Source: JBNJGT01 sp964473285
GTDB taxonomy: Archaea; Nanobdellota; Nanobdellia; Woesearchaeales; JACJVW01
Assembly (NCBI GenBank): GCA_964473285.1
Contig: CAYYOI010000002.1
Span: forward strand, 1 to 62,277
Reading direction: 5' to 3'
DNA length: 62,277 nucleotides
Below are positions 41,059 to 49,370 of this stretch, one piece after another. The position numbers and the translations under genes are program-made. Below the pieces are notes generated by a model. That model was not told where the DNA came from, searched no databases, and worked only from the letters and a program-made list of their open reading frames with translations. Each line of letters begins with the position of its first letter. Position 1 is the first letter of the stretch.

Positions 41059-41303
41059 TTTTTGAGTCTCTCTTCGGGACGACCAGTCAGCTTACTGCCA
41101 TCAATTGTCGTCTTGTTGATTATGAAGGTGCTCTGATGCTTGATCAGGCGCCGTCTGCCGGTGTCTGTCTCTACAAGCAGCGTGTGCTTGGTCTCATCAA
41201 TGATCCTGCCTTCCAGGCCGACCAGTGATGTGTTCTGTGACTTTTTGATTTTTAGGTGTTTTCCGATGAGATCGGTAAACATATCAGCATCTATTTTTTT
41301 CAT
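41022..41303 (-). CDS. rnp1: Ribonuclease P protein component 1 (Rpp29/Pop4)
   Basis: The Sm-like barrel of Rpp29 is visible: DLIGKHLKIKKSQNTSLVGL, EGRIIDETKHTLLVETDTG and the motif with STFII and the basic end RPEERLKKWFKKKIR. It binds the RNase P RNA and pairs with Rpp21 in tRNA 5' maturation. Its place between eIF1 and uS17 is normal for archaea. 93 residues. Confidence 0.92.
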   Translation of the reverse strand: MKKIDADMFTDLIGKHLKIKKSQNTSLVGLEGRIIDETKHTLLVETDTGRRRLIKHQSTFIINKTTIDGSKLTGRPEERLKKWFKKKIRLGSK

Positions 41304-41323
41304 TCTTACCGTGTGGGTAAGGT

Positions 41324-41632
41324 TTATTTGATCTCTATCGTGTCCGGAGCGAACCCGTATTCAACAAGCTTTTTCTTAACTGCTGTCTTGTGATTGCCCT
41401 GCAGCTCAATCTTGCCGTCCTTAACGGTTCCTCCGCAGGCGAACTCGCTCTTGAGTTTCTTGCCGATGTCTTTGACATCGATCTCTCTTGAATCGATGCC
41501 ACTTACCACCGTATTCACCTTCCCGAATTTCTTCTTGATGGTGCCGATGGTTATCTTCTGGCTTTCCTTTGCTATCGACTCGCAGACACAGAGGTCTGTT
41601 GGTAATCCACACGTTGGACATATATCTGTCAT
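41324..41632 (-). CDS. eif1: Translation initiation factor eIF1 (SUI1), with N-terminal zinc-like segment
   Basis: The SUI1 fold (GKVNTVVSGIDSREIDVKDIG, FACGGTVKDGKIELQGNHK, VKKKLVEYGFAPDTIEIK) identifies the start-codon selection factor. Ahead of it lies CPTCGLPTDLCVC, a small metal-binding-like knuckle found in many archaeal eIF1 proteins. 102 residues; start overlaps the uL29 stop. Confidence 0.93.
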   Translation of the reverse strand: MTDICPTCGLPTDLCVCESIAKESQKITIGTIKKKFGKVNTVVSGIDSREIDVKDIGKKLKSEFACGGTVKDGKIELQGNHKTAVKKKLVEYGFAPDTIEIK

Positions 41633-41832
41633 ACTTTTGTACCTTTGGTTTTTGAATGCAGCAATGTATTTATGCGCGCAATTGTCTTTTTCAATTGCTT
41701 TACCTGCCCTGGACTCTTTGGTGTAGTGCCGGTTGCGATCTGCGCGTTTTGCTTCATCAATTCCTTTTTGGCTTCATCAAGCTTATCCTTGAGTTCGCCT
41801 TCCGATAACGTATGGAGTTCTTTTACCTTCAT
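41629..41832 (-). CDS. rpl29: Large ribosomal subunit protein uL29
   Basis: A two-helix protein at the exit tunnel: LHTLSEGELKDKLDEAKKELM and PGQVKQLKKTIARINTLLH. 67 residues. It overlaps both uS3 upstream and eIF1 downstream by 4 bases. Confidence 0.93.
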   Translation of the reverse strand: MKVKELHTLSEGELKDKLDEAKKELMKQNAQIATGTTPKSPGQVKQLKKTIARINTLLHSKTKGTKV

Positions 41833-42593
41833 TTTTTCTTAGTTTTTTTGGTCTTTTTCTTCTTCGCTGACGCTTTCTTTGTCGACGCTTTCTTCTCTTC
41901 TTCTTTTATTTCAGCTTCTTCAGTTGCTTCAGTTGATTCTTCTGTCACTTCAGATTCTTCAGGCTCTATCTCTTCTACTGTTTCTTCAAAGACCTCTTCT
42001 TTTCGGAGTGTGATGCTATCAGGAAGTTCGATGTCAGGAGGCATGAGCCTTACCTGTATTCCGATTATTCCTGTCTTGAGTTTTGCATTTACCAATGATT
42101 GACGCACACCGCTTATTGCAATATCCCCGCATTTTTTGAGATATCCCTGGTAAAACCGCCATCTTTTTGCACGTGCGCCGGGTATCTTGCCGGAGATAAG
42201 GATCTCAATCCCTAAAGCCCCTGATTTCATGACATCATCCATTACACGGTGTCCTATTCCTTTGAAACGATTCGTTCCAAACCTTTCTAGAGTTGATGCG
42301 ATCCTTTCTGCAACAACCTTTGCATCTAGATTGACGTTTTCTACCTCATTTATCTCTATCTGAGGGTTCTCAAGCTCAAAGGACCCTTTGAGATATTCGG
42401 TGATTGCCTTTATGTTCTCCCCTTTTCGCCCTACAACAAAACCTGGGCGAGCGGCAGTAATTATTATCTTTTCACCTAGTGGTGTCCTTTTCAATTGGGT
42501 ACTGCTATGTCCTACGTTATTAAGCTTACTTGACACATGTTCCTCTATCATGAACTCTTTCATTCGTTGTTCGATGAATTTTTTCTCAATCAT
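41829..42593 (-). CDS. rps3: Small ribosomal subunit protein uS3 with acidic-basic tail
   Basis: The KH domain carries GFVVGRKGENIKAIT; the C-terminal domain has GIGHRVMDDVMKSGALGIEI, PGARAKRWRFYQGYLKKCGD. After about residue 205 comes a tail of ~45 residues, first acidic (VEEIEPEESEVTEE), then Lys-rich ending KKTKKTKKK. uS3 forms the mRNA entry channel. 254 residues. The end of uL22 overlaps its start by 8 bases. Confidence 0.95.
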   Translation of the reverse strand: MIEKKFIEQRMKEFMIEEHVSSKLNNVGHSSTQLKRTPLGEKIIITAARPGFVVGRKGENIKAITEYLKGSFELENPQIEINEVENVNLDAKVVAERIASTLERFGTNRFKGIGHRVMDDVMKSGALGIEILISGKIPGARAKRWRFYQGYLKKCGDIAISGVRQSLVNAKLKTGIIGIQVRLMPPDIELPDSITLRKEEVFEETVEEIEPEESEVTEESTEATEEAEIKEEEKKASTKKASAKKKKTKKTKKK

Positions 42594-43230
42594 TTTTTGT
42601 CTGGGCCTTCTGGGTTGATTCGGATTTTGTTTTTTTCTCGGATTCTGTACTTGCCGGTTTTGAAACTTTTGATTCAGGCTTTTTAGTTTCTTTATTTACT
42701 TTTTTGGTTGCCTCGGATTCTGCCTCTTTTCCTGATTCAGGCTTCTTAGGTTCTTTTTTTGCAGTTTTGGGCTCTGCTTTTTTCTTTGCTTTCTCCTCTG
42801 GCATTTCGACTATGACTTCTAAGTGGGTCCGTTTTGCAACAACACCTCTCTTTCTTCCATGTCTCATCTGCTGAGGGCCTCTGTTTGCGAGTATGTGTAT
42901 TATCTTGAGCTTTGTGATATCAAGACCTTTGAATTTTGCATTGGATTCTGCATTCTCCAACAAATCATGGATTGCACTACAGGTATTTTCAGGATACTTG
43001 CCAGGGCCTATGCCTGGCTTATGGCCTGCACCTTCCTGGTTGAACCTTCGCATTGGAAGTGGCCGCTTGTGTGCTATTATCTCTTCTAGCTCTTTCTTTG
43101 CCCTTGCAAGAGGTTTTCCACGGATGAAGTTACAGACCTCTATTGCCTGCTTTGTGGAGACTCCTGCATTCAAAGCTAAAGCTTTGGCAGTGTTCTCTTT
43201 GATGTTTTGAGCTGAATAGTTGTATCCCAT
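42586..43230 (-). CDS. rpl22: Large ribosomal subunit protein uL22 with long charged C-terminal extension
   Basis: MGYNYSAQNIKENTAKALAL to about residue 145 is the archaeal uL22 core, including the tunnel hairpin (RGPQQMRHGRKRGVVAKRTH). A ~70-residue Lys/Glu/Ser/Thr/Pro-rich tail follows. The ATG at 43230 is chosen because it sits just after the uS19 stop and fits the family; the frame also runs upstream to 43269. 214 residues, compared with about 150 in most archaea. Confidence 0.94.
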   Translation of the reverse strand: MGYNYSAQNIKENTAKALALNAGVSTKQAIEVCNFIRGKPLARAKKELEEIIAHKRPLPMRRFNQEGAGHKPGIGPGKYPENTCSAIHDLLENAESNAKFKGLDITKLKIIHILANRGPQQMRHGRKRGVVAKRTHLEVIVEMPEEKAKKKAEPKTAKKEPKKPESGKEAESEATKKVNKETKKPESKVSKPASTESEKKTKSESTQKAQTKND

Positions 43231-43231
43231 T

Positions 43232-43618
43232 TTACTTCTTCTGCACTCCAGCGCTTGATCGTGATGCACCTACGCCTGGTGAACTGTGAGCTACCCGGTT
43301 TCTGGATTGCACAAACTCACCCAAGGTATGCCCTACCATCTCTGGAAGAATCTCCAGGTCCTGGAAGACCTTGCCTGTGTGCACTTTAACTTTCTTGCTT
43401 ATCATCTCAGGCAGCACAACCATTGTACGACAATGAGTCTTTACAGGTTTGTTCCTGTCTTTTGCGAGCTTATCAAGGAATTTCTTTTCTTCGTCAGTGA
43501 ATCCCCTGTTTATTGTTCTTCTTATACGGGATGTTGTGATTCTTGCAAATTCACCTGCTGTCATCTGTTTAAGCTCTTCAACAGATTTGCCTTTGTAGCG
43601 GAATTCTTTCTTTGCCAT
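43232..43618 (-). CDS. rps19: Small ribosomal subunit protein uS19
   Basis: PVKTHCRTMVVLPEMISKKVKV, HTGKVFQDLEILPEMVGHTLG and the C-terminal RNRVAHSSPGVGASRSSAG are uS19 signatures; it contacts uS13 in the head of the small subunit. 128 residues. Confidence 0.95.
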   Translation of the reverse strand: MAKKEFRYKGKSVEELKQMTAGEFARITTSRIRRTINRGFTDEEKKFLDKLAKDRNKPVKTHCRTMVVLPEMISKKVKVHTGKVFQDLEILPEMVGHTLGEFVQSRNRVAHSSPGVGASRSSAGVQKK

Positions 43619-43623
43619 GATGA

Positions 43624-44337
43624 TTACCTTTTCTTCCTTCCTGTCCGTTTTGCTCCGACCATACCGACCTTCCGACCAGGAGGAGCACTCTTTGGTGTAA
43701 CTCTTGCGCGGGCCTTTCTTGATGAACGACTGTTTCCAAATGGATGGTCTACCGCGTTCATGGATGCACCAGACACACGAGGATACAGCTTGTTCTTGAT
43801 CTTCATGCGATAATACTTGTTACCTGCCTTGACAAGAGGTTTTTCGCTAATCCCTGTACCGGCTATAATACCTATGTTTGCGCGGCATGAACCGTTGAAA
43901 TCTCTCTTTTTCTTTGATGGTAACTGGATTGTGGTCATTTTGTCGCTCCTTGCAACAACTTTTGCAAATGTTCCTGCAGCGCGGCAGAACTTTCCACCAT
44001 CGCCTGGAGCTGATTCAATGTTGTACACAAGAGCACCTTCAGGGATGTCCTTTAACTGTAAGGTGTTTCCAACCTGCGCATCAGCATTTCCACAGGAAAC
44101 CATCTCTCCTACCCTAATTCCTTCAGGGGCTAAGAGAAGACTGTATTCCTGATCTTCGTATTCTACAAGGGCAAGGGGAGCACTATGGCCCCTGCATTTG
44201 ACAAGGTCCACAACCATACCTGAGACAGGTTCTTCTGTATAACTCCTGTGTTTTGCTGCGCCCTTATATTTGGAACTAGGAGCACGGTATCTTGGACCAC
44301 CTTTTCCTCTTGCTTGTGATATTATTCGCTTTCCCAT
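43624..44337 (-). CDS. rpl2: Large ribosomal subunit protein uL2
   Basis: The peptidyl-transferase-supporting protein uL2: GKGGPRYRAPSSKYKGAAKH at the start, LPSKKKRDFNGSCRANIG, and the C-terminal MNAVDHPFGNSRSSRKARAR containing the conserved His close to the catalytic centre. 237 residues, in the order uL23-uL2-uS19. Confidence 0.96.
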   Translation of the reverse strand: MGKRIISQARGKGGPRYRAPSSKYKGAAKHRSYTEEPVSGMVVDLVKCRGHSAPLALVEYEDQEYSLLLAPEGIRVGEMVSCGNADAQVGNTLQLKDIPEGALVYNIESAPGDGGKFCRAAGTFAKVVARSDKMTTIQLPSKKKRDFNGSCRANIGIIAGTGISEKPLVKAGNKYYRMKIKNKLYPRVSGASMNAVDHPFGNSRSSRKARARVTPKSAPPGRKVGMVGAKRTGRKKR

Positions 44338-44338
44338 T

Positions 44339-44590
44339 TTACATTAAGCCTAAGTTTGTAGCGATATCAATTGCAGGGTATTCTGAAGCAAACTTGACAT
44401 AAGCACGCTTTTCCCCTTCTGATGTGATGAATGTGTTAACATTCTCAACCTTTACATTGAACAAGGTCTCTATTGATTGCTTTATCTCTTGTTTCTTCGC
44501 CTTGATTCCGACTGCAAAGATCAGCTTATTCTCTGCTTCCATCAGTCTCAATGACTTCTCTGTTGATAGTGCATGCTTTATGATTTCCAT
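44339..44590 (-). CDS. rpl23: Large ribosomal subunit protein uL23
   Basis: IIKHALSTEKSLRLMEAENKLIF and VKVENVNTFITSEGEKRAYVKF are the uL23 core that frames the tunnel exit and docks SRP. 83 residues. It lies one base from uL4 and uL2 on either side. Confidence 0.95.
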   Translation of the reverse strand: MEIIKHALSTEKSLRLMEAENKLIFAVGIKAKKQEIKQSIETLFNVKVENVNTFITSEGEKRAYVKFASEYPAIDIATNLGLM

Positions 44591-44591
44591 T

Positions 44592-45392
44592 TTACATGAA
44601 CAATTTTTCTTTTTTCATCCGCTCGATTGCCTGAGCGGTGAATAGTGTTGCACGGCCAGCGATGGTACCTGGTGCAAGGACACTAGCGTTAAGCTCGTTT
44701 ACTAAGGTCACATCCACTCCTGGAAGGTTCTTTGTCGCTTTTATCGCTTCGCAAGATCCGGATACAACCACAAGCGGACCTTTTCGCTTTTTATAGCGGC
44801 GATTCCTCATGGTGCCTTTTCCTGCACGGATTGTTTTTTGCCGTGATCTGTTCAGTTCTTCATCAAGACCTGCGGTCTTGAGATATTTGATCACTTCATT
44901 GGTCTTTTTTAGACTTTCAAATGATTCATCAAGTATGAATGGATAATCTTTAGGTATCTTATGACCTCTTGCGCTTACCATTTCAGCTACAGCTGTTGCA
45001 GCTATTGCGCTTCTTATGGCCTTGCGATTCTCTTTTTTGTTGAGTTTCTGGCCCCATTTCTTTTCTGCCTTTGGTGCGTGTGCACGACGGCCTCCAACTG
45101 TTCCTGGAATCTGTGCGCCTACCCAGAAGAACCTTGTACCACGCCGGGTTAGAATCTTTCTAGGTACTCGTGAGATACCGAAACCGTATGAGCCCCTGTA
45201 TTTTCTTCGTCGCCGGGAAAGTTCTGCAGAGTGTTTTTGTCCTGCCCTGGGATCACTGCCGTAAGCGTGACGGGCATTGTTCTCTGCAGCAAAGACTGCA
45301 CGCCTGATAAGATCTTCCCTGACTGGCTCGTTGAACTGCTCAGGAAGTTCTCCTTTTGTGTCCTTTTCTTTTCCTTTGATTGCGACCTTCAT
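44592..45392 (-). CDS. rpl4: Large ribosomal subunit protein uL4
   Basis: The long internal loop with RAGQKHSAELSRRRRKYRGS and RGTRFFWVGAQIPGTVGGRR reaches the tunnel constriction; later TIRAGKGTMRNRRYKKRKGPLVVV and LNASVLAPGTIAGRATLFT fit archaeal uL4. 266 residues. Its start overlaps uL3 by 4 bases. In bacteria this protein regulates its own operon; whether it does here is unknown. Confidence 0.95.
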   Translation of the reverse strand: MKVAIKGKEKDTKGELPEQFNEPVREDLIRRAVFAAENNARHAYGSDPRAGQKHSAELSRRRRKYRGSYGFGISRVPRKILTRRGTRFFWVGAQIPGTVGGRRAHAPKAEKKWGQKLNKKENRKAIRSAIAATAVAEMVSARGHKIPKDYPFILDESFESLKKTNEVIKYLKTAGLDEELNRSRQKTIRAGKGTMRNRRYKKRKGPLVVVSGSCEAIKATKNLPGVDVTLVNELNASVLAPGTIAGRATLFTAQAIERMKKEKLFM

Positions 45393-46369
45393 TTTTGTCT
45401 CGAAATTACACTGATTTGTTTGAGTGCGGGTGCGCTCAGGGGAATCTTTGTTGGCCTTACGCCAAAAGTCATCTGTATGAGGCGCTTTGAGGGTCCTGGA
45501 ACTGAACCTTTCACCAGCACATAATCGTTTTTCACAAGCCCGTATCGCACGAACCCGCCTGCAGGGTTAACCCTGGAAAAGTCATTTGATACATCAAGTA
45601 CCCATTTATTATAATCAATTCGCTGCTGGAATCCTGTCTGACCTGAAAAAGGATTCCTATACATCATATGCCCCTGTGCTTTCCAACCACCACTGATGGA
45701 ACCAGGACCACGCTTGGTCTTCTCTGACTTCTTGGCCCGGATACTTATTCCGAAACGCTTGACAGGACCCTGGGTGCCTTTTCCTTTGGTTATTGAATGG
45801 ATGTCAACAACATCGCCGGAACTTATGACGTCTGTGAGCTTGATTTCCTTTCCAAAATGCTCTTTTGCAAAGGCAAGCTGATCCTCAAGAGAACCGCTTA
45901 CTGCAAGCTCGAATATTTCAGGTTTTTTCTTGCCTATACCAGTCATACCTGGCTGTGTATATACCAAAAGGCGCAAATCATTGTGCTCAGGTACATTAAG
46001 CTGGGTTTCCTTTTTTGGAACCCTTACCTTGCGCTTGAGATTCTTATCATTTATCTTTGCGACGCTTTCTCCAACAACCTTTTGGTTGCCAAGATCATCG
46101 CTGTTATAGAACCTGACTCCATAGACCTTAAGAGGAGGGCATTCGATGATTGTCACAGGGACTGATACATCCATCCCTTTTGTACGGGAGGTCTTATGCT
46201 GATCGTTATAGAGAACATGAGTCATGCCTACTTTATATCCTGCAAACCCACATAATTTAGTCTCTTTCTTGACCCTTGGATGGGAGCGCAGACGGGCGTA
46301 AGCTCGTTTGGCCCTTGACCTTGGCCAATACTGCATTGATCCGCTTCTTGGATTCCTTTTATTTGGCAT
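45389..46369 (-). CDS. rpl3: Large ribosomal subunit protein uL3, first gene of the ribosomal protein operon
   Basis: Typical archaeal uL3: RSGSMQYWPRSRAKRAYARL at the start, GFAGYKVGMTHVLYNDQ, TKGKGTQGPVKRFGI with the tip near the peptidyl-transferase centre, and KWVLDVSNDFSRVNPAGGFVR. 326 residues. It begins the run of 25 co-directional genes to the EMC3 gene. A ~100-base leader with a long inverted repeat lies upstream. Confidence 0.96.
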   Translation of the reverse strand: MPNKRNPRSGSMQYWPRSRAKRAYARLRSHPRVKKETKLCGFAGYKVGMTHVLYNDQHKTSRTKGMDVSVPVTIIECPPLKVYGVRFYNSDDLGNQKVVGESVAKINDKNLKRKVRVPKKETQLNVPEHNDLRLLVYTQPGMTGIGKKKPEIFELAVSGSLEDQLAFAKEHFGKEIKLTDVISSGDVVDIHSITKGKGTQGPVKRFGISIRAKKSEKTKRGPGSISGGWKAQGHMMYRNPFSGQTGFQQRIDYNKWVLDVSNDFSRVNPAGGFVRYGLVKNDYVLVKGSVPGPSKRLIQMTFGVRPTKIPLSAPALKQISVISRQK

Positions 46370-46378
46370 TTTTAGATT

Positions 46379-46395
46379 CCTCTAGCTATCAGAGG
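46379..46395 (-). repeat. Small inverted repeat near the uL3 start
   Basis: CCTC and GAGG flank TGATAGCTA within the leader, ten bases before the uL3 ATG. The GAGG could serve as a Shine-Dalgarno, so the hairpin might control access to it. Confidence 0.35.
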
Positions 46396-46407
46396 TTTGT
46401 TTATGTC

Positions 46408-46479
46408 TAAATGACCTTTTGCGGGGTTTTCCATCAGAACCAGGAAGGTACTGAAAAACGCCTTATCAGGTCGGTCATT
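46408..46479 (-). promoter_or_regulatory. Foldable leader RNA upstream of the uL3 operon
   Basis: Read on the minus strand, AAAUGACC at the start and GGUCAUUU at the end form a perfect 8-bp stem around 56 bases. Inside it, GCG and UUUUC pair with GAAAA and CGC, and CAG...CUG and ACC...GGU pairs close the apex. A minus-strand TATA-like GGTTAAATATC (46493-46503) would start transcription near its 5' end. The structure is a candidate autoregulatory site; no known family was recognised. Confidence 0.45.
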
Positions 46480-46546
46480 TGCTCAAGGTTAATGATATTT
46501 AACCTCTATCTTATTCAGTGGAACTTGGACCTCTTTATAAATATTT

Positions 46547-48037
46547 TTATTTTTTGGAATCTGATGAATAGAGAACCTTTCTTTTGGTATAGTTAACAGG
46601 GTTCTTGATGCTCTTACAAACAGTGTCAGGAGTGCAGAGATGCAGATCCTTGTAGTAGGCATGATTTGAACAATTGGGAGGCATTATGCGTCGTGATTTG
46701 TGATAGCGGAGGTGAGAGACCACCATGTTCTCTCTGAGTGGCTCAGGGTTGTTCTTATTCCACTCCCTTATACGTTCCTCTATGTCATCATAGGACCATC
46801 CGACATTCTGGAGGAAATTGACAAGGACAAAAAGGCATCGTTTCTTTCCATCTGATACACCTTTGAGAAGATTATGTATGCAAGGAGGAAACAATTCTTC
46901 AGGAGCTTTTTCCATGAGTTCCTGGTAGTTTTGTTCTGATTTCATCTGAGCTTTCAGTTCCTCCCTTTGTAGCCGGCGTACTTGTTCCGGGTCCTCGGTA
47001 ATTTTCTTGAAAAGGGATTCTGCCTGCTCACTACCAGGTTCAAGGAAGTGCTTGACTTCAGTTATCTTGTCAGGATGAGCATTCTCTTTCTCGAATGAGA
47101 GTATATCTTCCACTGGAACGGGGACACTTGCAAGACCGGATTTCTCATGCAATGAGTAAACACTGCGATATAGGTGTCGTGAGGACAAGAGAAGCGTGTC
47201 AACATCAATAACTGATAAAGGATTGAATTTCTTGTAGCTTGTCTTTGAACCACAAGAACACAATGGCTTTTTCTCCTCGAAGCGATCCATCATCTTGTTG
47301 CACTTTTCGCATACCTGGAAATCATCTTCTGATATGATTGATGACTGGCAGACAGGGCAGACAAACCGATAACCTGATTGTGTATTCTTCTCAACCGGCT
47401 TGTGGCATTCAGTGCAAAGCTCCAGGACAACATCCTTGTCTGTTATTTCCTTAAGTTTCTCTAATGTATAGGTGAGCTTATCTGCAAAAGCTACGGTATT
47501 ATCCTTGATGGTAATGTAGTTCGTATTGATATAATCAATCAGGTATGTTGCCAGTTTCTTTGGTAGATCAGGAAAAAGTGCACGAGTGGACTGGTTACCG
47601 AAATACTTAGGAAAAGTCTCAAAAGGAACGCCAATATGAAAACCTTTGTTGCCTGAGAACTTGACGTCAAAACGGTATATACCAAAGTCCTGAAGGGTTC
47701 TTGCAATAAGGAATGTTGCGATGCGGGAGATGTTCCAGTCTGTGCTGTCTATGTCTATCACAAGGTCCCAGCCTGAGCGCAGATCATCCATTGTCTCCTT
47801 TTTGAGGCCTGTATTGAGTTGCTGGACATCTTTCCAGCGCTCCTCTGAGATGTGAAAAGAGGTAACACCTTTCTTTGCAAAATCAAGAACTTCTGCAGGG
47901 TAAGTGAGCACTTCAGGACGCTTTCCAAATCCCTTATCCCCAAACTTGACAGCTACCTCGCGTCCCCGGGCATTCTCAACTATAGCTTTTTGAACCTCGG
48001 GTCTTTTGTAATGACGAAGGCAGGTTGCAAAGTCCAT
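46547..48037 (-). CDS. priS: Fused archaeo-eukaryotic DNA primase (PriS catalytic part + PriL Fe-S C-terminal domain)
   Basis: The N-terminal ~300 residues form the PriS catalytic domain: FGKRPEVLTYP, metal-binding DIDSTD (D95, D97), SGNKGFHIG with H134, and a third acidic pair in VIDVD (near 278). A zinc-type insertion holds eight cysteines (208-262). Residues about 380-480 match the PriL C-terminal iron-sulphur domain, with C386, C456, C468 and C474 and the linking FPPCIHNLL and MPPNCSN motifs. The normal PriL N-terminal part is missing. Single-chain primases of this kind are known from Nanoarchaeota. It makes RNA/DNA primers for replication. A TATA box lies 26 bases upstream. Confidence 0.9.
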   Translation of the reverse strand: MDFATCLRHYKRPEVQKAIVENARGREVAVKFGDKGFGKRPEVLTYPAEVLDFAKKGVTSFHISEERWKDVQQLNTGLKKETMDDLRSGWDLVIDIDSTDWNISRIATFLIARTLQDFGIYRFDVKFSGNKGFHIGVPFETFPKYFGNQSTRALFPDLPKKLATYLIDYINTNYITIKDNTVAFADKLTYTLEKLKEITDKDVVLELCTECHKPVEKNTQSGYRFVCPVCQSSIISEDDFQVCEKCNKMMDRFEEKKPLCSCGSKTSYKKFNPLSVIDVDTLLLSSRHLYRSVYSLHEKSGLASVPVPVEDILSFEKENAHPDKITEVKHFLEPGSEQAESLFKKITEDPEQVRRLQREELKAQMKSEQNYQELMEKAPEELFPPCIHNLLKGVSDGKKRCLFVLVNFLQNVGWSYDDIEERIREWNKNNPEPLRENMVVSHLRYHKSRRIMPPNCSNHAYYKDLHLCTPDTVCKSIKNPVNYTKRKVLYSSDSKK

Positions 48038-48069
48038 AATAGCAAGAATTTCAATGAACTATAATAAAC

Positions 48070-48492
48070 TTATTCTAATCTTAGTCTATTCACATACAAA
48101 GGATGTACTGTTTGGATATCCAGAAAATCGTTCTTATAGGTTTCAAAAGGATGATAAGGCCTGTCTATTATATGAACAGGAAGATCATTAATCTCAAGTG
48201 ATTCTATCCTGGAGGTGAGATGATCTATTACATCCGAAGGGAGATAATCTTCACCCCAAAGGTATATATCCATATCTTCTGGTTTTCTTTTATAGTAATC
48301 TTTGCCTTTAATTTCAACCAGGCTACCTATAAGATAAGCTGCGTTTATTTCCTGATTCACTTCACAAATCTCGCGTATAATTTGTTCCTGGCCGAGCAAC
48401 TGATCATCCTGCCAATAGTGGTTCGCCTTTTTTGGTTCCAGAAAAGATAAGGATAACAAAGGTTTCATATAGTTGGAGAATCGAAAACTCAT
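48070..48492 (-). CDS. Polymerase beta-fold nucleotidyltransferase-like protein
   Basis: IGSLVEIKGKDYYKRKPEDMDIYLWG matches the pattern G-S ... D-x-D of the minimal nucleotidyltransferase fold (here DMDIYL), with a long insert between the GS and the Asp pair. The C-terminal LPVHIIDRP could supply the third acidic residue. 140 residues. It is divergent from the APH-like kinase gene across 17 bases. No partner HEPN gene is adjacent, so a MNT/HEPN toxin-antitoxin role is not supported. Function unknown. Confidence 0.6.
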   Translation of the reverse strand: MSFRFSNYMKPLLSLSFLEPKKANHYWQDDQLLGQEQIIREICEVNQEINAAYLIGSLVEIKGKDYYKRKPEDMDIYLWGEDYLPSDVIDHLTSRIESLEINDLPVHIIDRPYHPFETYKNDFLDIQTVHPLYVNRLRLE

Positions 48493-48509
48493 TATAAATT
48501 TAAGGGAAA

Positions 48510-49370
48510 ATGAACATACAAGAGATTTTTGAGGGATATAAAGTACTTGAGACAGAACATATCAAGACTTATTCCAATAAGGTCTTCAGGGTAAAGACAG
48601 ACAAGGGCAACTTTTTTTTGAAGATTTTTGATGACGAGAATGAGGCATACAAGCTATCAAAACTTTATCCTATGCTTCTAGAAAGGGGAGTTCCTGTACC
48701 AGAAGTGAGACATTATCATAAAAATCATCTTGTCATGTCAGAAGTGCCTGGAAAGATGCTAGTTGAGGCTCTTGCAGGAGAAGAAACCTATCATGAACTG
48801 GGGCTGATAATAACAAGGATACATTCAATAACCTTTGATAGATTCGGAGAGCCTGATACAGGATTTGCAAGATGGAAAGATATGTATAATGAGATTCTGG
48901 ATAAAAGGCTTAAGAAAGTGTTTCCGGATTTGATTGAGCCTATAAGAAACTGGTTTGATAAGAAAATGCACCTTATTGATTATGAAATCACACCAAGATT
49001 AATCCATGAGGACCTTAACAAGAAGAACATATTCATAAAAGATAAACAGATATGCATCATTGATTTTGATGGATCATTTGCCGGGCACAATGAGGAAGAG
49101 CTCATGCGGCTGGAAGGAGTTTTTAATAATAAGGAGATGTGGGCAATCATGGATAGCTACACATCAATAATACCTCTTGATGAAGGATATGAAAAAAGAA
49201 GACCTTTCTATTATCTCTCACGCCTGCTTGTGCATATCGGATGCGTGATTGAGAATGGAACAGATTATGTGGGAGATGTAAAGAAAGAGGAAGAGATCCT
49301 GAGGGAAGAGATCCAAAAGATCCTAAAGGGTAAAAGTATTGCTTTTGACAAGAACGGGCCAAACACATGA
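48510..49370 (+). CDS. Aminoglycoside phosphotransferase (APH)/choline kinase-like protein
   Basis: The kinase-like fold shows FFLKIFDDENEAY (ATP-binding Lys), LVMSEVPGKML as hinge, the catalytic loop LIHEDLNKKNIF (H-x-D-x-x-x-x-N) and the metal site IIDFDGS. Unlike the larger protein at 28983-30941 all residues are retained, so it is probably an active small-molecule kinase. The substrate is unknown; no antibiotic resistance should be assumed. The end overlaps the CPBP protease gene in an ATGA. 286 residues. Confidence 0.78.
   Translation: MNIQEIFEGYKVLETEHIKTYSNKVFRVKTDKGNFFLKIFDDENEAYKLSKLYPMLLERGVPVPEVRHYHKNHLVMSEVPGKMLVEALAGEETYHELGLIITRIHSITFDRFGEPDTGFARWKDMYNEILDKRLKKVFPDLIEPIRNWFDKKMHLIDYEITPRLIHEDLNKKNIFIKDKQICIIDFDGSFAGHNEEELMRLEGVFNNKEMWAIMDSYTSIIPLDEGYEKRRPFYYLSRLLVHIGCVIENGTDYVGDVKKEEEILREEIQKILKGKSIAFDKNGPNT

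Noticed and set aside
41022..41632. eIF1 and Rpp29 as foreign insertions in the ribosomal operon
   Set aside because: Both genes occupy this position in many archaea, so the arrangement is ordinary.
41812..42102. Serine-rich plus-strand frame opposite uS3
   Set aside because: It is the complement of the Lys/Glu-rich uS3 tail and has no independent start signal or homology.
48070..48492. MNT/HEPN toxin-antitoxin pair
   Set aside because: Only the nucleotidyltransferase-like gene is present; no HEPN-type partner lies next to it.
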